17,899 nucleotides of DNA from CAMBDR01 sp046597185 (GCA_046597185.1 JBKJLF010000207.1:1-17899); one strand, 5' to 3'; positions 6,759 to 14,567 are shown, counted from the first letter of the stretch. The notes: generated by a model not told the origin, from the sequence alone. A program made the numbers and translations.

Positions 6759-7712
6759 ATGACGAAATTTGCCTTTGTTTTTCCAGGTCAAGGTTCGCAA
6801 GATGTTGGTATGTTGGCTGGATTTTCTGAAAATGAAATTGTCCAGCAGACTTTGGGTGAAGCCTCCGACGCGCTTGGTTTTGATGTCGCGAAGTTGATTG
6901 CCGAGGGGCCGAAAGAGAGTCTCGATTTAACGGTTAACACTCAACCACTCATGTTGACGGCTGCTGTCGCAATTTATCGCGCATGGCGTGCTGCTGGCGG
7001 TGCCGCGCCGACTTGGGTGGCTGGGCATAGTTTGGGTGAATACTCGGCCTTGGTGGCAGCCGGGAGCTTGAGTTTTCGTGATGCTTTGCCTTTGGTGCGT
7101 TTTCGTGCGCAAGTGATGCAAGATGCCGTGCCGTTGGGGCAGGGGGGGATGGCGGTGGTGTTAGGTTTAAGTGCTGAACAGGTAGGTGCGGTGTGCGCTG
7201 CCACTTTGCATGAGCTGCCAGATGATGTCGTGCAAGGGGTTAATTTCAATGCGCCTGAGCAAGTGGTGATTGCTGGGCATACCCGGGCGGTAGAGCGTGC
7301 TTGTGTGCTGGCCAAAGAACATGGTGCCAAGCGCGCCATGAAGCTGCCAGTTTCTGCGCCATTTCATAGTTCATTGTTGGAACCCGCTTCGCGACGTTTG
7401 AACGAGTATTTGCAAGGTGTGCCGATTCATGTGCCTGAAATTGCGGTGCTCAATAATGTGGATGTGATGATTCAAACTCAGCCTGATGCAATTCGGGCCG
7501 CACTGGTGCGGCAGGCTTTTAACCCGGTGCGCTGGGTAGAGACGATTCAAAAGCTTGTGGCAGAAGGTGCGACCCATGTGATTGAATGTGGTCCTGGGAA
7601 AGTATTGACCGGATTGACCAAACGGATTGAATCGAGTGTGACAGGTGACGCTATTTATGATCAAGCGTCGTTGGATAAAGTGTTGGCATTGCTGGCCACA
7701 CAAACGATATAG
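6759..7712 (+). CDS. fabD: Malonyl-CoA:ACP transacylase FabD
   Basis: FabD moves the malonyl group from CoA to acyl carrier protein, supplying the extender unit for elongation. Starting at ATG 6759 the protein has 317 residues and begins MTKFAFVFPGQGSQ, the family hallmark, with the oxyanion Gln at 11. The nucleophile is S91 in GHSLGE, and the catalytic His is H203 in SAPFHSS. The late ECGPGKVLTGL block is also conserved. A longer reading from a TTG at 6741 is possible but less likely. It lies between fabH and fabG, 15 bases before the latter, and is the standard order for betaproteobacterial fab clusters. Confidence 0.96.
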   Translation: MTKFAFVFPGQGSQDVGMLAGFSENEIVQQTLGEASDALGFDVAKLIAEGPKESLDLTVNTQPLMLTAAVAIYRAWRAAGGAAPTWVAGHSLGEYSALVAAGSLSFRDALPLVRFRAQVMQDAVPLGQGGMAVVLGLSAEQVGAVCAATLHELPDDVVQGVNFNAPEQVVIAGHTRAVERACVLAKEHGAKRAMKLPVSAPFHSSLLEPASRRLNEYLQGVPIHVPEIAVLNNVDVMIQTQPDAIRAALVRQAFNPVRWVETIQKLVAEGATHVIECGPGKVLTGLTKRIESSVTGDAIYDQASLDKVLALLATQTI

Positions 7713-7727
7713 AACAACGGACTCAAT

Positions 7728-8474
7728 ATGAATTTAGTGAATCAGGTTGCATTGGTGACGGGTGCTTCGCGTGGTATCGGTCGTGCGATAGTCGAAGAAT
7801 TGGTGCGTCAAGGTGCGCGTGTCGTTGGCACGGCAACAACTGAGGCGGGGGCTGCATTAATTTCGGACTATTTGGCGGGTTTTGGCAGCCAGGTTGGTAT
7901 GGGTGTGGTTTTAAACGTCAATGATCCGGCCGGATGTGCTGCTGTGGTTGAGCAAGTGCAAAAAACTTATGGCATGCTGTCGATTTTAGTGAATAATGCT
8001 GGTATTACCCAAGATCAATTGGCCTTGCGCATGACGAACGAAGAATGGGATAATGTGATCTCGACCAATTTGAGTTCGGTTGGCCGTCTGTCGCGCGCGG
8101 TGTTGCGCGGTATGGTCAAGGCGCGCTACGGACGAATCGTGAATATCACGTCGGTGGTGGCATCGTCGGGCAATCCCGGGCAAATGAATTACGCGGCTGC
8201 CAAAGCGGGTGTAGAAGGCATGAGCCGTGCTCTGGCACGTGAAATTGGTAGTCGTAATATTACCGTTAATTGTATCGCCCCGGGCTTTATTGATACCGAT
8301 ATGACCCGGGCTTTAAGTGAAGAACAAATCAAGAGCCTGACCCAGCAGATTCCAATGGCGCGCTTGGGTCAGCCGCAAGATGTAGCGCATGCTTGTGCGT
8401 TTGTTGCGTCGCCACAAGCGGCGTATATTACTGGTGTTACCCTGCATGTCAATGGTGGCATGTATATGTGTTGA
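7728..8474 (+). CDS. fabG: 3-oxoacyl-ACP reductase FabG
   Basis: FabG reduces 3-oxoacyl-ACP to 3-hydroxyacyl-ACP with NADPH in each elongation round. It is a 248-residue short-chain dehydrogenase: the cofactor motif TGASRGIGRA is at about residues 13-22, NNAG follows the fourth strand, and the catalytic residues are S142, Y155 and K159 (YAAAK). The end INGG-type block appears here as VNGGMYM, which is characteristic of FabG within the very large SDR family. The cluster context makes the assignment secure. The start ATG is preceded by a weak ACGGA site. The gene is followed by a 139-base gap with its own promoter for acpP. Confidence 0.96.
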   Translation: MNLVNQVALVTGASRGIGRAIVEELVRQGARVVGTATTEAGAALISDYLAGFGSQVGMGVVLNVNDPAGCAAVVEQVQKTYGMLSILVNNAGITQDQLALRMTNEEWDNVISTNLSSVGRLSRAVLRGMVKARYGRIVNITSVVASSGNPGQMNYAAAKAGVEGMSRALAREIGSRNITVNCIAPGFIDTDMTRALSEEQIKSLTQQIPMARLGQPQDVAHACAFVASPQAAYITGVTLHVNGGMYMC

Positions 8475-8481
8475 TATCATC

Positions 8482-8511
8482 CCAAAATCTGCTAAGATTT
8501 ACTTATTTTGG
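8482..8511. repeat. Competing inverted repeats after fabG
   Basis: CCAAAAT (8482-8488) and ATTTTGG (8505-8511) are inverted arms; nested and mutually exclusive with them, AAATCT (8485-8490) can pair with AGATTT (8495-8500) over a GCTA loop. There is no T-run after either hairpin, so it is not a standard terminator. It could be an mRNA 3' stabiliser for fabG, a protein site, or chance in AT-rich DNA. Confidence 0.35.
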
Positions 8512-8535
8512 ACTGTAATTGATCAAAATAAAAGT

Positions 8536-8552
8536 TTGAAATGCATTTTCAA
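8536..8552. promoter_or_regulatory. Inverted repeat over the acpP -35 region, possible operator
   Basis: TTGAAA (8536-8541) and TTTCAA (8547-8552) are perfect inverted arms around TGCAT. The 17-bp element sits directly upstream of the acpP extended -10, covering the place a -35 would occupy. It does not match a fatty-acid regulator site that I can name. Confidence 0.4.
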
Positions 8553-8562
8553 TGCGCAAACC

Positions 8563-8571
8563 TGATAAAAT
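8563..8571 (+). promoter_or_regulatory. Extended -10 promoter of acpP
   Basis: TG (8563-8564) and TAAAAT (8566-8571, five of six) form an extended -10. No good -35 is seen at 17 bases, where the inverted repeat lies. Transcription would start near 8578, about 35 bases before the acpP ATG. acpP is commonly transcribed at a high level from its own promoter. Confidence 0.55.
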
Positions 8572-8613
8572 GCGCGCACTTTCCGTAATACATTCATAAA
8601 TTGGAGCCAAAAA

Positions 8614-8853
8614 ATGTCCACAATCGAAAACCGTGTTAAAAAAATCGTTGCAGAACAACTGGGCGTCGCTGAAGCCGATATCAAGAACGAATCGTCGTTC
8701 GTTGATGATTTGGGTGCAGACTCACTTGATACCGTTGAGCTGGTGATGGCTCTGGAAGACGAATTTGACATGGAAATTCCTGACGAAGACGCAGAGAAAA
8801 TAACCAATGTGCAGCAAGCAATTGATTATGCTACTGCGCATGCCAAAGAATAA
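8614..8853 (+). CDS. acpP: Acyl carrier protein
   Basis: This 79-residue acidic protein is the carrier that holds growing acyl chains on a 4'-phosphopantetheine arm. The attachment serine is S37 in LGADSLDTVE, and the helix II recognition surface (DTVELVMALEDEFDMEIPD, residues 39-57) is intact. A GGAG site lies seven bases before the ATG. Codon choice is strongly adapted (AAC, GAA, CTG-rich) compared with the neighbouring TTG-rich genes, consistent with a very highly expressed protein. It is preceded by its own promoter and followed 30 bases later by fabF. Confidence 0.98.
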   Translation: MSTIENRVKKIVAEQLGVAEADIKNESSFVDDLGADSLDTVELVMALEDEFDMEIPDEDAEKITNVQQAIDYATAHAKE

Positions 8854-8872
8854 ATCCATTTTGTTCGACTTC

Positions 8873-8877
8873 AGGAG
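8873..8877 (+). promoter_or_regulatory. Strong ribosome binding site supporting the fabF TTG start
   Basis: AGGAG ends six bases before the TTG at 8884. No ATG or GTG is available in frame near the conserved N-terminus, so this site decides the start. Confidence 0.8.
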
Positions 8878-8883
8878 AAGCGC

Positions 8884-10131
8884 TTGATACGCTCACGCGA
8901 ACGTCGTGTCGTTGTTACAGGATTAGGATGCGTGTCCCCGATAGGCAACACTGTTGCTCAATCGTGGGATGCGGCATTGGCAGGTAAATCCGGCATCGCA
9001 CGCATAACCAAATTTGATTCAACACCTTTTTCCACGCACATTGCTGGTGAAGTGAAGAACTTCCAGATCGAAGACTATATTTCTGCCAAAAGCGCGCGCC
9101 ATATGGATGTATTCATTCATTACGGCATGGCAGCAGGCATTCAGGCGCTGCGCGATAGTGGTTTGGAAGTCACCCCCGAGAATGCGGATCGAATTGGCGT
9201 GAATGTGGGTTCGGGTATTGGTGGCTTGCCGCTGATCGAAGAGACTTATGCCGAATACGCCAATCGCGGTCCGCGCCGCATTTCGCCATTTTTTGTTCCG
9301 GCTTCGATTATTAATATGGTGTCGGGCAATTTGTCGATTGAACTGGGTTTGCGTGGCCCGAATTTGGCCATGGTATCGGCTTGTTCGACAGGTTTGCATT
9401 GCATTGGTGCCTCGGCGCGTATGATTGCGTATGGTGATGCTGATGTGATGTTGGCAGGAGGCGCTGAAGGCACGGTCTCGCCACTGGGAATGGGTGGGTT
9501 TGCTTCGGCCAAAGCATTGTCTACCCGCAACGATGATCCTGCCACTGCATCAAGGCCATGGGATAAGGATCGCGATGGTTTTGTTCTGGGCGAAGGTGCA
9601 GGCGTACTGGTGTTGGAGGAGTATGAACAAGCCAAAGCCCGTGGTGCCCGGATTTATGCTGAAGTGATCGGCTTTGGTATGAGTGCGGATGCTTATCATA
9701 TGACTTCGCCAATGGAAAATGGTGATGGCGCGTATCGGTGTATGATGGCCGCCATGAGTGATGCTGAAATTAATCCTGATCAGGTTGATTATGTCAATGC
9801 TCACGGCACGTCCACCCCATTAGGCGATTTGGCAGAAACGGTCGGTATCAAACGTGCGCTGGGCGATCATGCCTACAAAACATTGATTAGCTCAACCAAA
9901 TCCATGACCGGGCATCTGTTGGGCGGTGCGGGGGGCTTGGAGTCGTTATTTACCGTGTTGGCACTGTATCATCAGGTGTCGCCGCCGACCACCAACATCA
10001 TCAATCAAGATCCCGCTTGTGATTTGGATTATTGCGCCAATACGGCGCGCAATGTGAAAATGAATATTGCGGTCAAGAATTCGTTTGGCTTTGGCGGCAC
10101 CAATGGGACGCTGATATTTCGCAAGATGTAA
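8884..10131 (+). CDS. fabF: Beta-ketoacyl-ACP synthase II FabF (TTG start)
   Basis: FabF elongates acyl-ACP by condensation with malonyl-ACP and in many bacteria also adjusts unsaturated chain length. The 415-residue protein opens RRVVVTGLGCVSPIGN (residues 7-22) and has the full Cys-His-His triad: C167 in VSACSTG, H307 in NAHGTSTPLGD and H344 in KSMTGHLLGGAGG, with the conserved K339. The tail NSFGFGGTNGTLIF is typical. The start is TTG at 8884 with AGGAG six bases upstream; no ATG would keep the N-terminus, so this is a rare start codon rather than an error. A strong terminator 40 bases after the stop ends the fatty acid cluster. Confidence 0.96.
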   Translation: MIRSRERRVVVTGLGCVSPIGNTVAQSWDAALAGKSGIARITKFDSTPFSTHIAGEVKNFQIEDYISAKSARHMDVFIHYGMAAGIQALRDSGLEVTPENADRIGVNVGSGIGGLPLIEETYAEYANRGPRRISPFFVPASIINMVSGNLSIELGLRGPNLAMVSACSTGLHCIGASARMIAYGDADVMLAGGAEGTVSPLGMGGFASAKALSTRNDDPATASRPWDKDRDGFVLGEGAGVLVLEEYEQAKARGARIYAEVIGFGMSADAYHMTSPMENGDGAYRCMMAAMSDAEINPDQVDYVNAHGTSTPLGDLAETVGIKRALGDHAYKTLISSTKSMTGHLLGGAGGLESLFTVLALYHQVSPPTTNIINQDPACDLDYCANTARNVKMNIAVKNSFGFGGTNGTLIFRKM

Positions 10132-10170
10132 TTGAGCGCCAGCGAGTAATATCGGACTTCTATCATGATG

Positions 10171-10206
10171 CGCCTGCCTCGAATTTTGAGGCAGGCGTAT
10201 TTTTTT
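10171..10206 (+). terminator. Strong Rho-independent terminator after fabF
   Basis: A perfect ten-base-pair stem, CGCCTGCCTC (10171-10180) with GAGGCAGGCG (10188-10197), a seven-base loop, and then TATTTTTTT (10198-10206). It closes the plsX-fab cluster, and leaves only 13 bases before the next ATG. Confidence 0.93.
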
Positions 10207-10219
10207 AGAGGGTGAAAAC

Positions 10220-10672
10220 ATGTCGATCGCATTATCGGTGTCGTTGCAACCATCACGCACTGCGCGCACGTGTGTGATGCTTTTGGTATTGGCTTTATGG
10301 TTGCAGGGGCTATGGTTGTTGCTACTCGCAGATTTGCCAACATGGCAAGCCTGTGTGCTTGGTGTGACGCTGTTTGCGGCTGGTGCCTGGCTTGGCTATG
10401 TCGGGCAGAAAATTTTGCAAGTCCATCACTTGGCGATTTTGCCCAGTGGGCAAATAGTTCTGACATCAGAACGAATCAAGGCTTGTGTGGTGCGTTTGCA
10501 TGCCTCTTCTACTTTATGGCCGCAAGCCTTGTTTTTGCGCTTGCAAGACGCCAAAGGGACAATCTATTCGGTGTTGGTTCTGGCTGATTGTTTGGCAGCA
10601 AGCGAACTGCGCGCGCTGCTGGTGAGTTGTCGCTGGGTAATGGTAAGAGACAGGCCGGAAAAAAATTTGTAA
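10220..10672 (+). CDS. Small inner-membrane protein, YgfX/CptA-like
   Basis: The 150-residue product has two predicted membrane helices with a short turn (about residues 17-37 and 42-62) and a soluble C-terminal half. The order of elements (short basic N-terminus with PS, a helical hairpin, a region of strands, then VLVLADCLAASELRALLVSCRW near the end) resembles YgfX/CptA, a membrane protein first described as a toxin acting on cell division proteins and paired in gammaproteobacteria with SdhE (YgfY). The link is from pattern memory and context: ygfX-like genes often lie near rpoE or nadB. No SdhE-like gene is adjacent here. A GAGGG ribosome site precedes the ATG. Because a strong terminator sits just upstream, it is unclear where its promoter lies. 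Confidence 0.6.
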   Translation: MSIALSVSLQPSRTARTCVMLLVLALWLQGLWLLLLADLPTWQACVLGVTLFAAGAWLGYVGQKILQVHHLAILPSGQIVLTSERIKACVVRLHASSTLWPQALFLRLQDAKGTIYSVLVLADCLAASELRALLVSCRWVMVRDRPEKNL

Positions 10673-10687
10673 CAGTGAAAAAATGAG

Positions 10688-10715
10688 CGAACTAATTGCA
10701 TGCAAGGCACTCTAT
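10688..10715 (+). promoter_or_regulatory. Sigma-E-type promoter candidate upstream of rpoE
   Basis: CGAACTA (10688-10694) matches five of seven bases of the sigma-E -35 GGAACTT, including the GAACT core, and TCTAT (10711-10715), sixteen bases later, resembles the -10 TCTAA/TCAAA. Position and spacing are right for autoregulation of rpoE, about 40 bases before its start codon. Confidence 0.5.
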
Positions 10716-10759
10716 GCTTCAGGCCGTGTGCGTATTGAGGATAAACAGGAAAACAGCGA

Positions 10760-11362
10760 GTGACGACCGAACGCGATATTGATTTGCAGCTTGTTCAACG
10801 AGTGCAACAGGGAGACAAGAAAGCATTTGATTTGTTGGTGCTTAAATACCAGCGAAAACTGATGCGTCTGGTGTCGCGCCTGGTGCATGATCAAGCCGAG
10901 GCAGAAGACATCGTACAGGAAGCCTTTATCCGGGCTTACCGTGCGTTGCCGCAATTTCGGGGTGACGCTGCGTTTTATACCTGGCTGTATCGAATCGGTG
11001 TCAATACGGCAAAAAACTATTTGGTTCAGCGTAAAAATCAACCGATGGCGGCTTACGATGAAGACCCGGAGGAAGCGGAGAATTGGGCAGAAGGCGAATC
11101 TTTGCGTGACAATAACACGCCCGAATCGATTCTGGCCAGTAAGCAGATTGCGGCCACCGTAAATTTGGCAATGGAAGGTTTAACCGAAGAATTGCGCACG
11201 GCCATTACCTTGCGCGAGGTTGAAAGTTTGAGTTACGATGAAATTGCCGAGATGATGGGTTGTCCAATTGGGACTGTGCGTAGCCGGATCTTCCGGGCGC
11301 GTGAAGCCATTGCGGCCAAATTGCGGCCGTTGCTAAATATGGGCGCTGACCAGCGATGGTAG
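10760..11362 (+). CDS. rpoE: RNA polymerase sigma factor RpoE (sigma-E/AlgU)
   Basis: This ECF sigma factor directs the response to misfolded envelope proteins. Region 2 covers about residues 24-93 (AFDLLVLKYQRKL, then DQAEAEDIVQEAFIRAYRAL and FYTWLYRIGVNTAKN), and region 4 about 137-188, with the helix-turn-helix ESLSYDEIAEMMGCPIGTV and SRIFRAREAI. Length of 200 residues is normal. The start is GTG at 10760, giving MTTERDIDLQLVQRVQQGDKKAF in line with the family, with AGGA nine bases upstream. It heads an operon with rseA, rseB and mucD, the standard arrangement in which the next two products hold sigma-E inactive. A sigma-E-like promoter lies upstream. Confidence 0.96.
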   Translation: MTTERDIDLQLVQRVQQGDKKAFDLLVLKYQRKLMRLVSRLVHDQAEAEDIVQEAFIRAYRALPQFRGDAAFYTWLYRIGVNTAKNYLVQRKNQPMAAYDEDPEEAENWAEGESLRDNNTPESILASKQIAATVNLAMEGLTEELRTAITLREVESLSYDEIAEMMGCPIGTVRSRIFRAREAIAAKLRPLLNMGADQRW

Positions 11363-11399
11363 GCATGGGTAATGAATGCAAGCTTGTAACGGAAATGAT

Positions 11400-12050
11400 A
11401 TGGATGCGACGCAGATGAATCAACAGAAAATTCAAGAGAAAAATCAAGAGAGAATTTCGATTGCCCTTGATGGTGAATTATCAGACAGTGAATTCCAGGA
11501 CATCTTGGTCGCTTTGGAGAGTGAGCAAGGACAAGCAGATTGGGATCTTTACCACCAAATCGGCGATGTTTTGCGTTCTGATGAATTGGCGATTCAATTA
11601 AGTGCCGATTTCTCCAGCAAAATGGCGCAAAAGCTGGTAGCAGAACCGCATTATTTGCTTCCCGTTCGAAATGAAGTGCGCGCATCGCACCCTGACACCA
11701 AACATTGGCGGCAACGCCTTTGGTCCGGTATGGCAGTGGCGGCCGGGTTGTTGGTGGTCGTCAATATTGCCCACACGCCCAACGAATTGTCGAGCGGTGA
11801 TAACGTGGCTCGCCTCAGTGCTACTGCCAGTGCCAATGCCAATGCGGGGCAAGCGATTACGACTGTTGCTGCGACCAACGGATCGGTGGCCAAGCCACCC
11901 AGCGTCATTTCACGAAAAGGCGTTGAAGTACTGCGTGATCCGGACATCGAACAATACCTGGCGGCACATCAACGATTCTCGCCTTCGGTGTATAGCTCCG
12001 TAGAGTATGCGCGCCCTACTACAATGAAAAAAACTGGTACGGATAAATAG
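11400..12050 (+). CDS. rseA: Anti-sigma-E factor RseA (MucA-like)
   Basis: RseA is a single-pass inner membrane protein that binds sigma-E with its cytoplasmic N-terminus and is destroyed by regulated proteolysis under stress. In the sequence, ERISIALDGELSDSEF and the following helices match the RseA N-terminal domain; WRQRLWSGMAVAAGLLVVVN contains the one membrane helix (about residues 109-123), followed by a low-complexity Ala/Thr/Ser/Asn periplasmic stretch and a short conserved tail. The start is uncertain: ATG at 11400 has GGAA six bases upstream, while in-frame ATGs at 11376 (GGG six bases upstream) and 11415 are possible. It follows rpoE closely and ends two bases before rseB. Identification rests on the domain pattern plus operon position, as the family diverges quickly. 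Confidence 0.88.
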   Translation: MDATQMNQQKIQEKNQERISIALDGELSDSEFQDILVALESEQGQADWDLYHQIGDVLRSDELAIQLSADFSSKMAQKLVAEPHYLLPVRNEVRASHPDTKHWRQRLWSGMAVAAGLLVVVNIAHTPNELSSGDNVARLSATASANANAGQAITTVAATNGSVAKPPSVISRKGVEVLRDPDIEQYLAAHQRFSPSVYSSVEYARPTTMKKTGTDK

Positions 12051-12052
12051 GC

Positions 12053-13051
12053 ATGAAGCAGCAGTTTTTGCTCACTCCCCTCATTTTTTGCTTTGGCTTT
12101 GGTTTGGCAATGCCTGGTTTGGCCATCGTTGCTGAAATCGATCCTTTGGTGGAGCAACGTGAGGCGATAGCGTGGTTGAAAAAAATCCAGGCGGCTGCGC
12201 GCAATGTGAATTATGAAGGGACGTTTGTCTACCAGGCTGCCAATCAGGTTGGCGCTTCCCGCATCAGTCATATTCGTGATGGTAAAAACAATTTGCAAAA
12301 ATTGCAAAATCTGGATGGCAAATTGCGGGAATATGTTTGGGTGAATGAGGAAGTGATTTGCTATATCCCGGAAGCCAAAGTCATGGTGGTGGAAAAAAAG
12401 GTCAACCAGGAAGAATTGTTTGGCACCAAACTCCCCGCTAATTTTGCAGACCAAGCCAGTAACTATCATCTGCGTAATAGCGAGCCTGGGCGAGTAGCCG
12501 GGTATAACTGCCACGGCTTGGTGTTGGCACCAAAAGACAATTTGCGCTATGGCTATCGGCTCTGTGCTGAACTGGATACGGGTTTGTTGTTGCTGGCGCA
12601 AACCATTAACGAGCGTAATGAAGTATTGGAGCAAATTGCGTTTACCGAACTGACCATTGGCGGTATTGATAAGGCCCGTGTTAAACCCAGTGTCGCCAAC
12701 ACCCAGGGCTGGCGGGTTGAACATGTATCTCTGTACCAAACCCAGGCCATGGGGTGGCAAGTGAAATGGTTGCCGCCCGGCTTTAAAAAAGTGCGGGAAA
12801 TTCGGCGCAAATTAAACGAGGCGGCCGCAGGCCAACATGAAGCGGTGCAAATGGTTTTTTCCGATGGCTTGGCCAGCATTTCCGTATTTGTTGAAGATGC
12901 GACACCCAATCGAAGCGAAATCAATGTCCAACTGGGCGCGAGAAACATCATCAGTAAGCGGCAAGGCGAGTCGTGGCTTACGGTGGTGGGTGAAGTACCG
13001 GCAGCAGCCATTAAACAACTTGCCAATTCGATTGAATATAAACCCAAATAA
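12053..13051 (+). CDS. rseB: Periplasmic sigma-E regulator RseB (MucB)
   Basis: RseB binds the periplasmic part of RseA, protects it from proteolysis, and senses mislocalised lipoproteins or lipopolysaccharide. The 332-residue protein starts with a signal peptide (about residues 1-27: basic start, hydrophobic LLTPLIFCFGFGL, and a cleavage region around PGLA or IVA). AIAWLKKIQAAARNVNYEGTFVYQ (residues 39-61) is the hallmark of the lipoprotein-carrier-like N-terminal domain; QAMGWQVKWLPPGFK near 223-237 and the C-terminal VQMVFSDGLASISVFVE block belong to the second domain. It begins two bases after the rseA stop, and mucD follows 11 bases after its end. Long open frames on the opposite strand here are codon-bias shadows. 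Confidence 0.95.
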   Translation: MKQQFLLTPLIFCFGFGLAMPGLAIVAEIDPLVEQREAIAWLKKIQAAARNVNYEGTFVYQAANQVGASRISHIRDGKNNLQKLQNLDGKLREYVWVNEEVICYIPEAKVMVVEKKVNQEELFGTKLPANFADQASNYHLRNSEPGRVAGYNCHGLVLAPKDNLRYGYRLCAELDTGLLLLAQTINERNEVLEQIAFTELTIGGIDKARVKPSVANTQGWRVEHVSLYQTQAMGWQVKWLPPGFKKVREIRRKLNEAAAGQHEAVQMVFSDGLASISVFVEDATPNRSEINVQLGARNIISKRQGESWLTVVGEVPAAAIKQLANSIEYKPK

Positions 13052-13062
13052 GGTATTTTCCT

Positions 13063-14565
13063 ATGAAAACAAGAAACTCTTCTCTGAGCAATACACTGGC
13101 GGCCATCACGCTGAGTGTGGCGGGGTGCTTCTTTGCTCCCGCAATGGTTGGCTGGGTCACTCCTGCCTATGCTGGAACAGGCGTAGGTTTGCCCGATTTT
13201 TCCGAATTGGTCGAAAAATCTGGCCCTGGCGTCGTGAATATTCGCACCACCGTACATACCCAGTCCAATGCATCGGGATTTCCTGGATTTCCTGGCTTAG
13301 GCGAGGATGACGATGCGCAAGATTTTTTCCGTCGCTTTTTTGGTGTGCCGCGCCAACCGCAGCCGAATCAACCGAATCCTAAAAATCGGCGTAACCAGGC
13401 ACCCAAGGAGCAAGAAGAAGAATTTCCGCGTGGTGTGGGTTCGGGCTTTATCATTTCAACCGATGGCTTTATTTTGACCAATGCGCATGTGGTTGATGGG
13501 GCCGATGAAGTCTATGTCAAGCTCACCGACAAGCGTGAATTCAAAGCCAAAATTATCGGAACCGATCGCCGTACCGATGTGGCCGTGATTAAAATTGACG
13601 CTGGTAGTTTGCCGCGTTTAACCCTGGGTGATTCCGGTAAAAGTAAGGTTGGCGAATGGGTGATTGCGATTGGCTCCCCGTTTGACCTGGAAAATACCGT
13701 GACGGCGGGGATTATTTCGGCCAAAGCCCGTGAAACAGGTGGATTACTCCCCTTTATTCAAACCGATGTGGCAGTTAATCCCGGCAATTCGGGCGGCCCC
13801 CTGATTAATATGCGTGGCGAAGTGATTGGTATTAACTCGCAAATTCTGAGTCGCTCTGGCGGTTATCAAGGTATTTCGCTGGCGATTCCGATTGAAGAAG
13901 CAGTGCGGGTGGCCGATCAATTGCGTGCTACCGGCAAAGTTTCGCGCGGGCGTTTGGGCGTGGAGATTGGCGATGTCAACAAAGAAGTGGCCGAATCGAT
14001 TGGTTTGGGTAAGCCGCGCGGCGCGTTGGTGGGACGGGTGGAAGCGGGCGCACCGGCAGAAAAAGCGGGCATTGAAGCGGGCGATGTGATCCTCAAATTT
14101 AATGGCCAGGCGATTGAAAAAGCAACCGACTTAAGCCGCGCCGTGGCGGGCACCAAACCCGGAACGCGCTCCACCGTGACGGTGTGGCGTAAAGGTGCGA
14201 ACAAAGATTTAAGCTTGACCGTGGTTGAAATGGAAGGCGATAAAGTGGCGCGCAAGGATGATAAAAAGTCCAAACAAGAGAGTGCTGCCAATGCATTGGG
14301 TTTAACGGTCAGCGATTTGAGTGAAGCGCAAAAACGCGATTTGAAATTGTCTGGCGGTGTCGTAGTGGACGCGGCTGATGGCGTGAGTGCGCGCGCAGGC
14401 ATCCGGGCGGGCGATGTGATCACCCAGGTTAATGTCTCCGAAGTGAAAGATACCAAGCAATTTGCTGCCGTGGTAGCCAAGTTGGATGCCAAAAAAACCG
14501 TGGCTTTGCTGGTGCGGCGTGGTGAGCAAACCCAGTTTGTGACACTCAAGCCAAGTGCCCAATAG
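13063..14565 (+). CDS. mucD: Periplasmic HtrA-type serine protease MucD/DegP
   Basis: This protease and chaperone degrades misfolded periplasmic proteins and, in the mucABCD arrangement, dampens the sigma-E response. A signal peptide runs to about AYA at 35-37. The chymotrypsin-fold domain has the full triad: H142 in TNAHVV, D172 in RRTDVAV and S243 in NPGNSGGPL. Two PDZ domains follow (roughly residues 285-380 and 405-495), giving the DegP/DegQ/MucD plan at 500 residues. Before the catalytic domain a Gln/Asn/Pro/Lys-rich linker (about residues 96-122) corresponds to the variable LA loop. It is the last regulatory gene of the rpoE operon; a small thioredoxin-fold gene starts two bases after its stop. 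Confidence 0.95.
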   Translation: MKTRNSSLSNTLAAITLSVAGCFFAPAMVGWVTPAYAGTGVGLPDFSELVEKSGPGVVNIRTTVHTQSNASGFPGFPGLGEDDDAQDFFRRFFGVPRQPQPNQPNPKNRRNQAPKEQEEEFPRGVGSGFIISTDGFILTNAHVVDGADEVYVKLTDKREFKAKIIGTDRRTDVAVIKIDAGSLPRLTLGDSGKSKVGEWVIAIGSPFDLENTVTAGIISAKARETGGLLPFIQTDVAVNPGNSGGPLINMRGEVIGINSQILSRSGGYQGISLAIPIEEAVRVADQLRATGKVSRGRLGVEIGDVNKEVAESIGLGKPRGALVGRVEAGAPAEKAGIEAGDVILKFNGQAIEKATDLSRAVAGTKPGTRSTVTVWRKGANKDLSLTVVEMEGDKVARKDDKKSKQESAANALGLTVSDLSEAQKRDLKLSGGVVVDAADGVSARAGIRAGDVITQVNVSEVKDTKQFAAVVAKLDAKKTVALLVRRGEQTQFVTLKPSAQ

Positions 14566-14567
14566 CC

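Noticed and set aside
11969..13257. Long open frames of 263 and 234 codons on the minus strand opposite rseB and the start of mucD
   Set aside because: rseB and mucD are well supported on the plus strand; the antisense frames show no recognisable family and are explained by codon bias.
13917..14549. A 210-codon minus-strand frame opposite the mucD PDZ domains
   Set aside because: Ala/Thr/Ser/Pro-rich composition with no domain pattern, the usual shadow of a well-expressed GC-biased gene.
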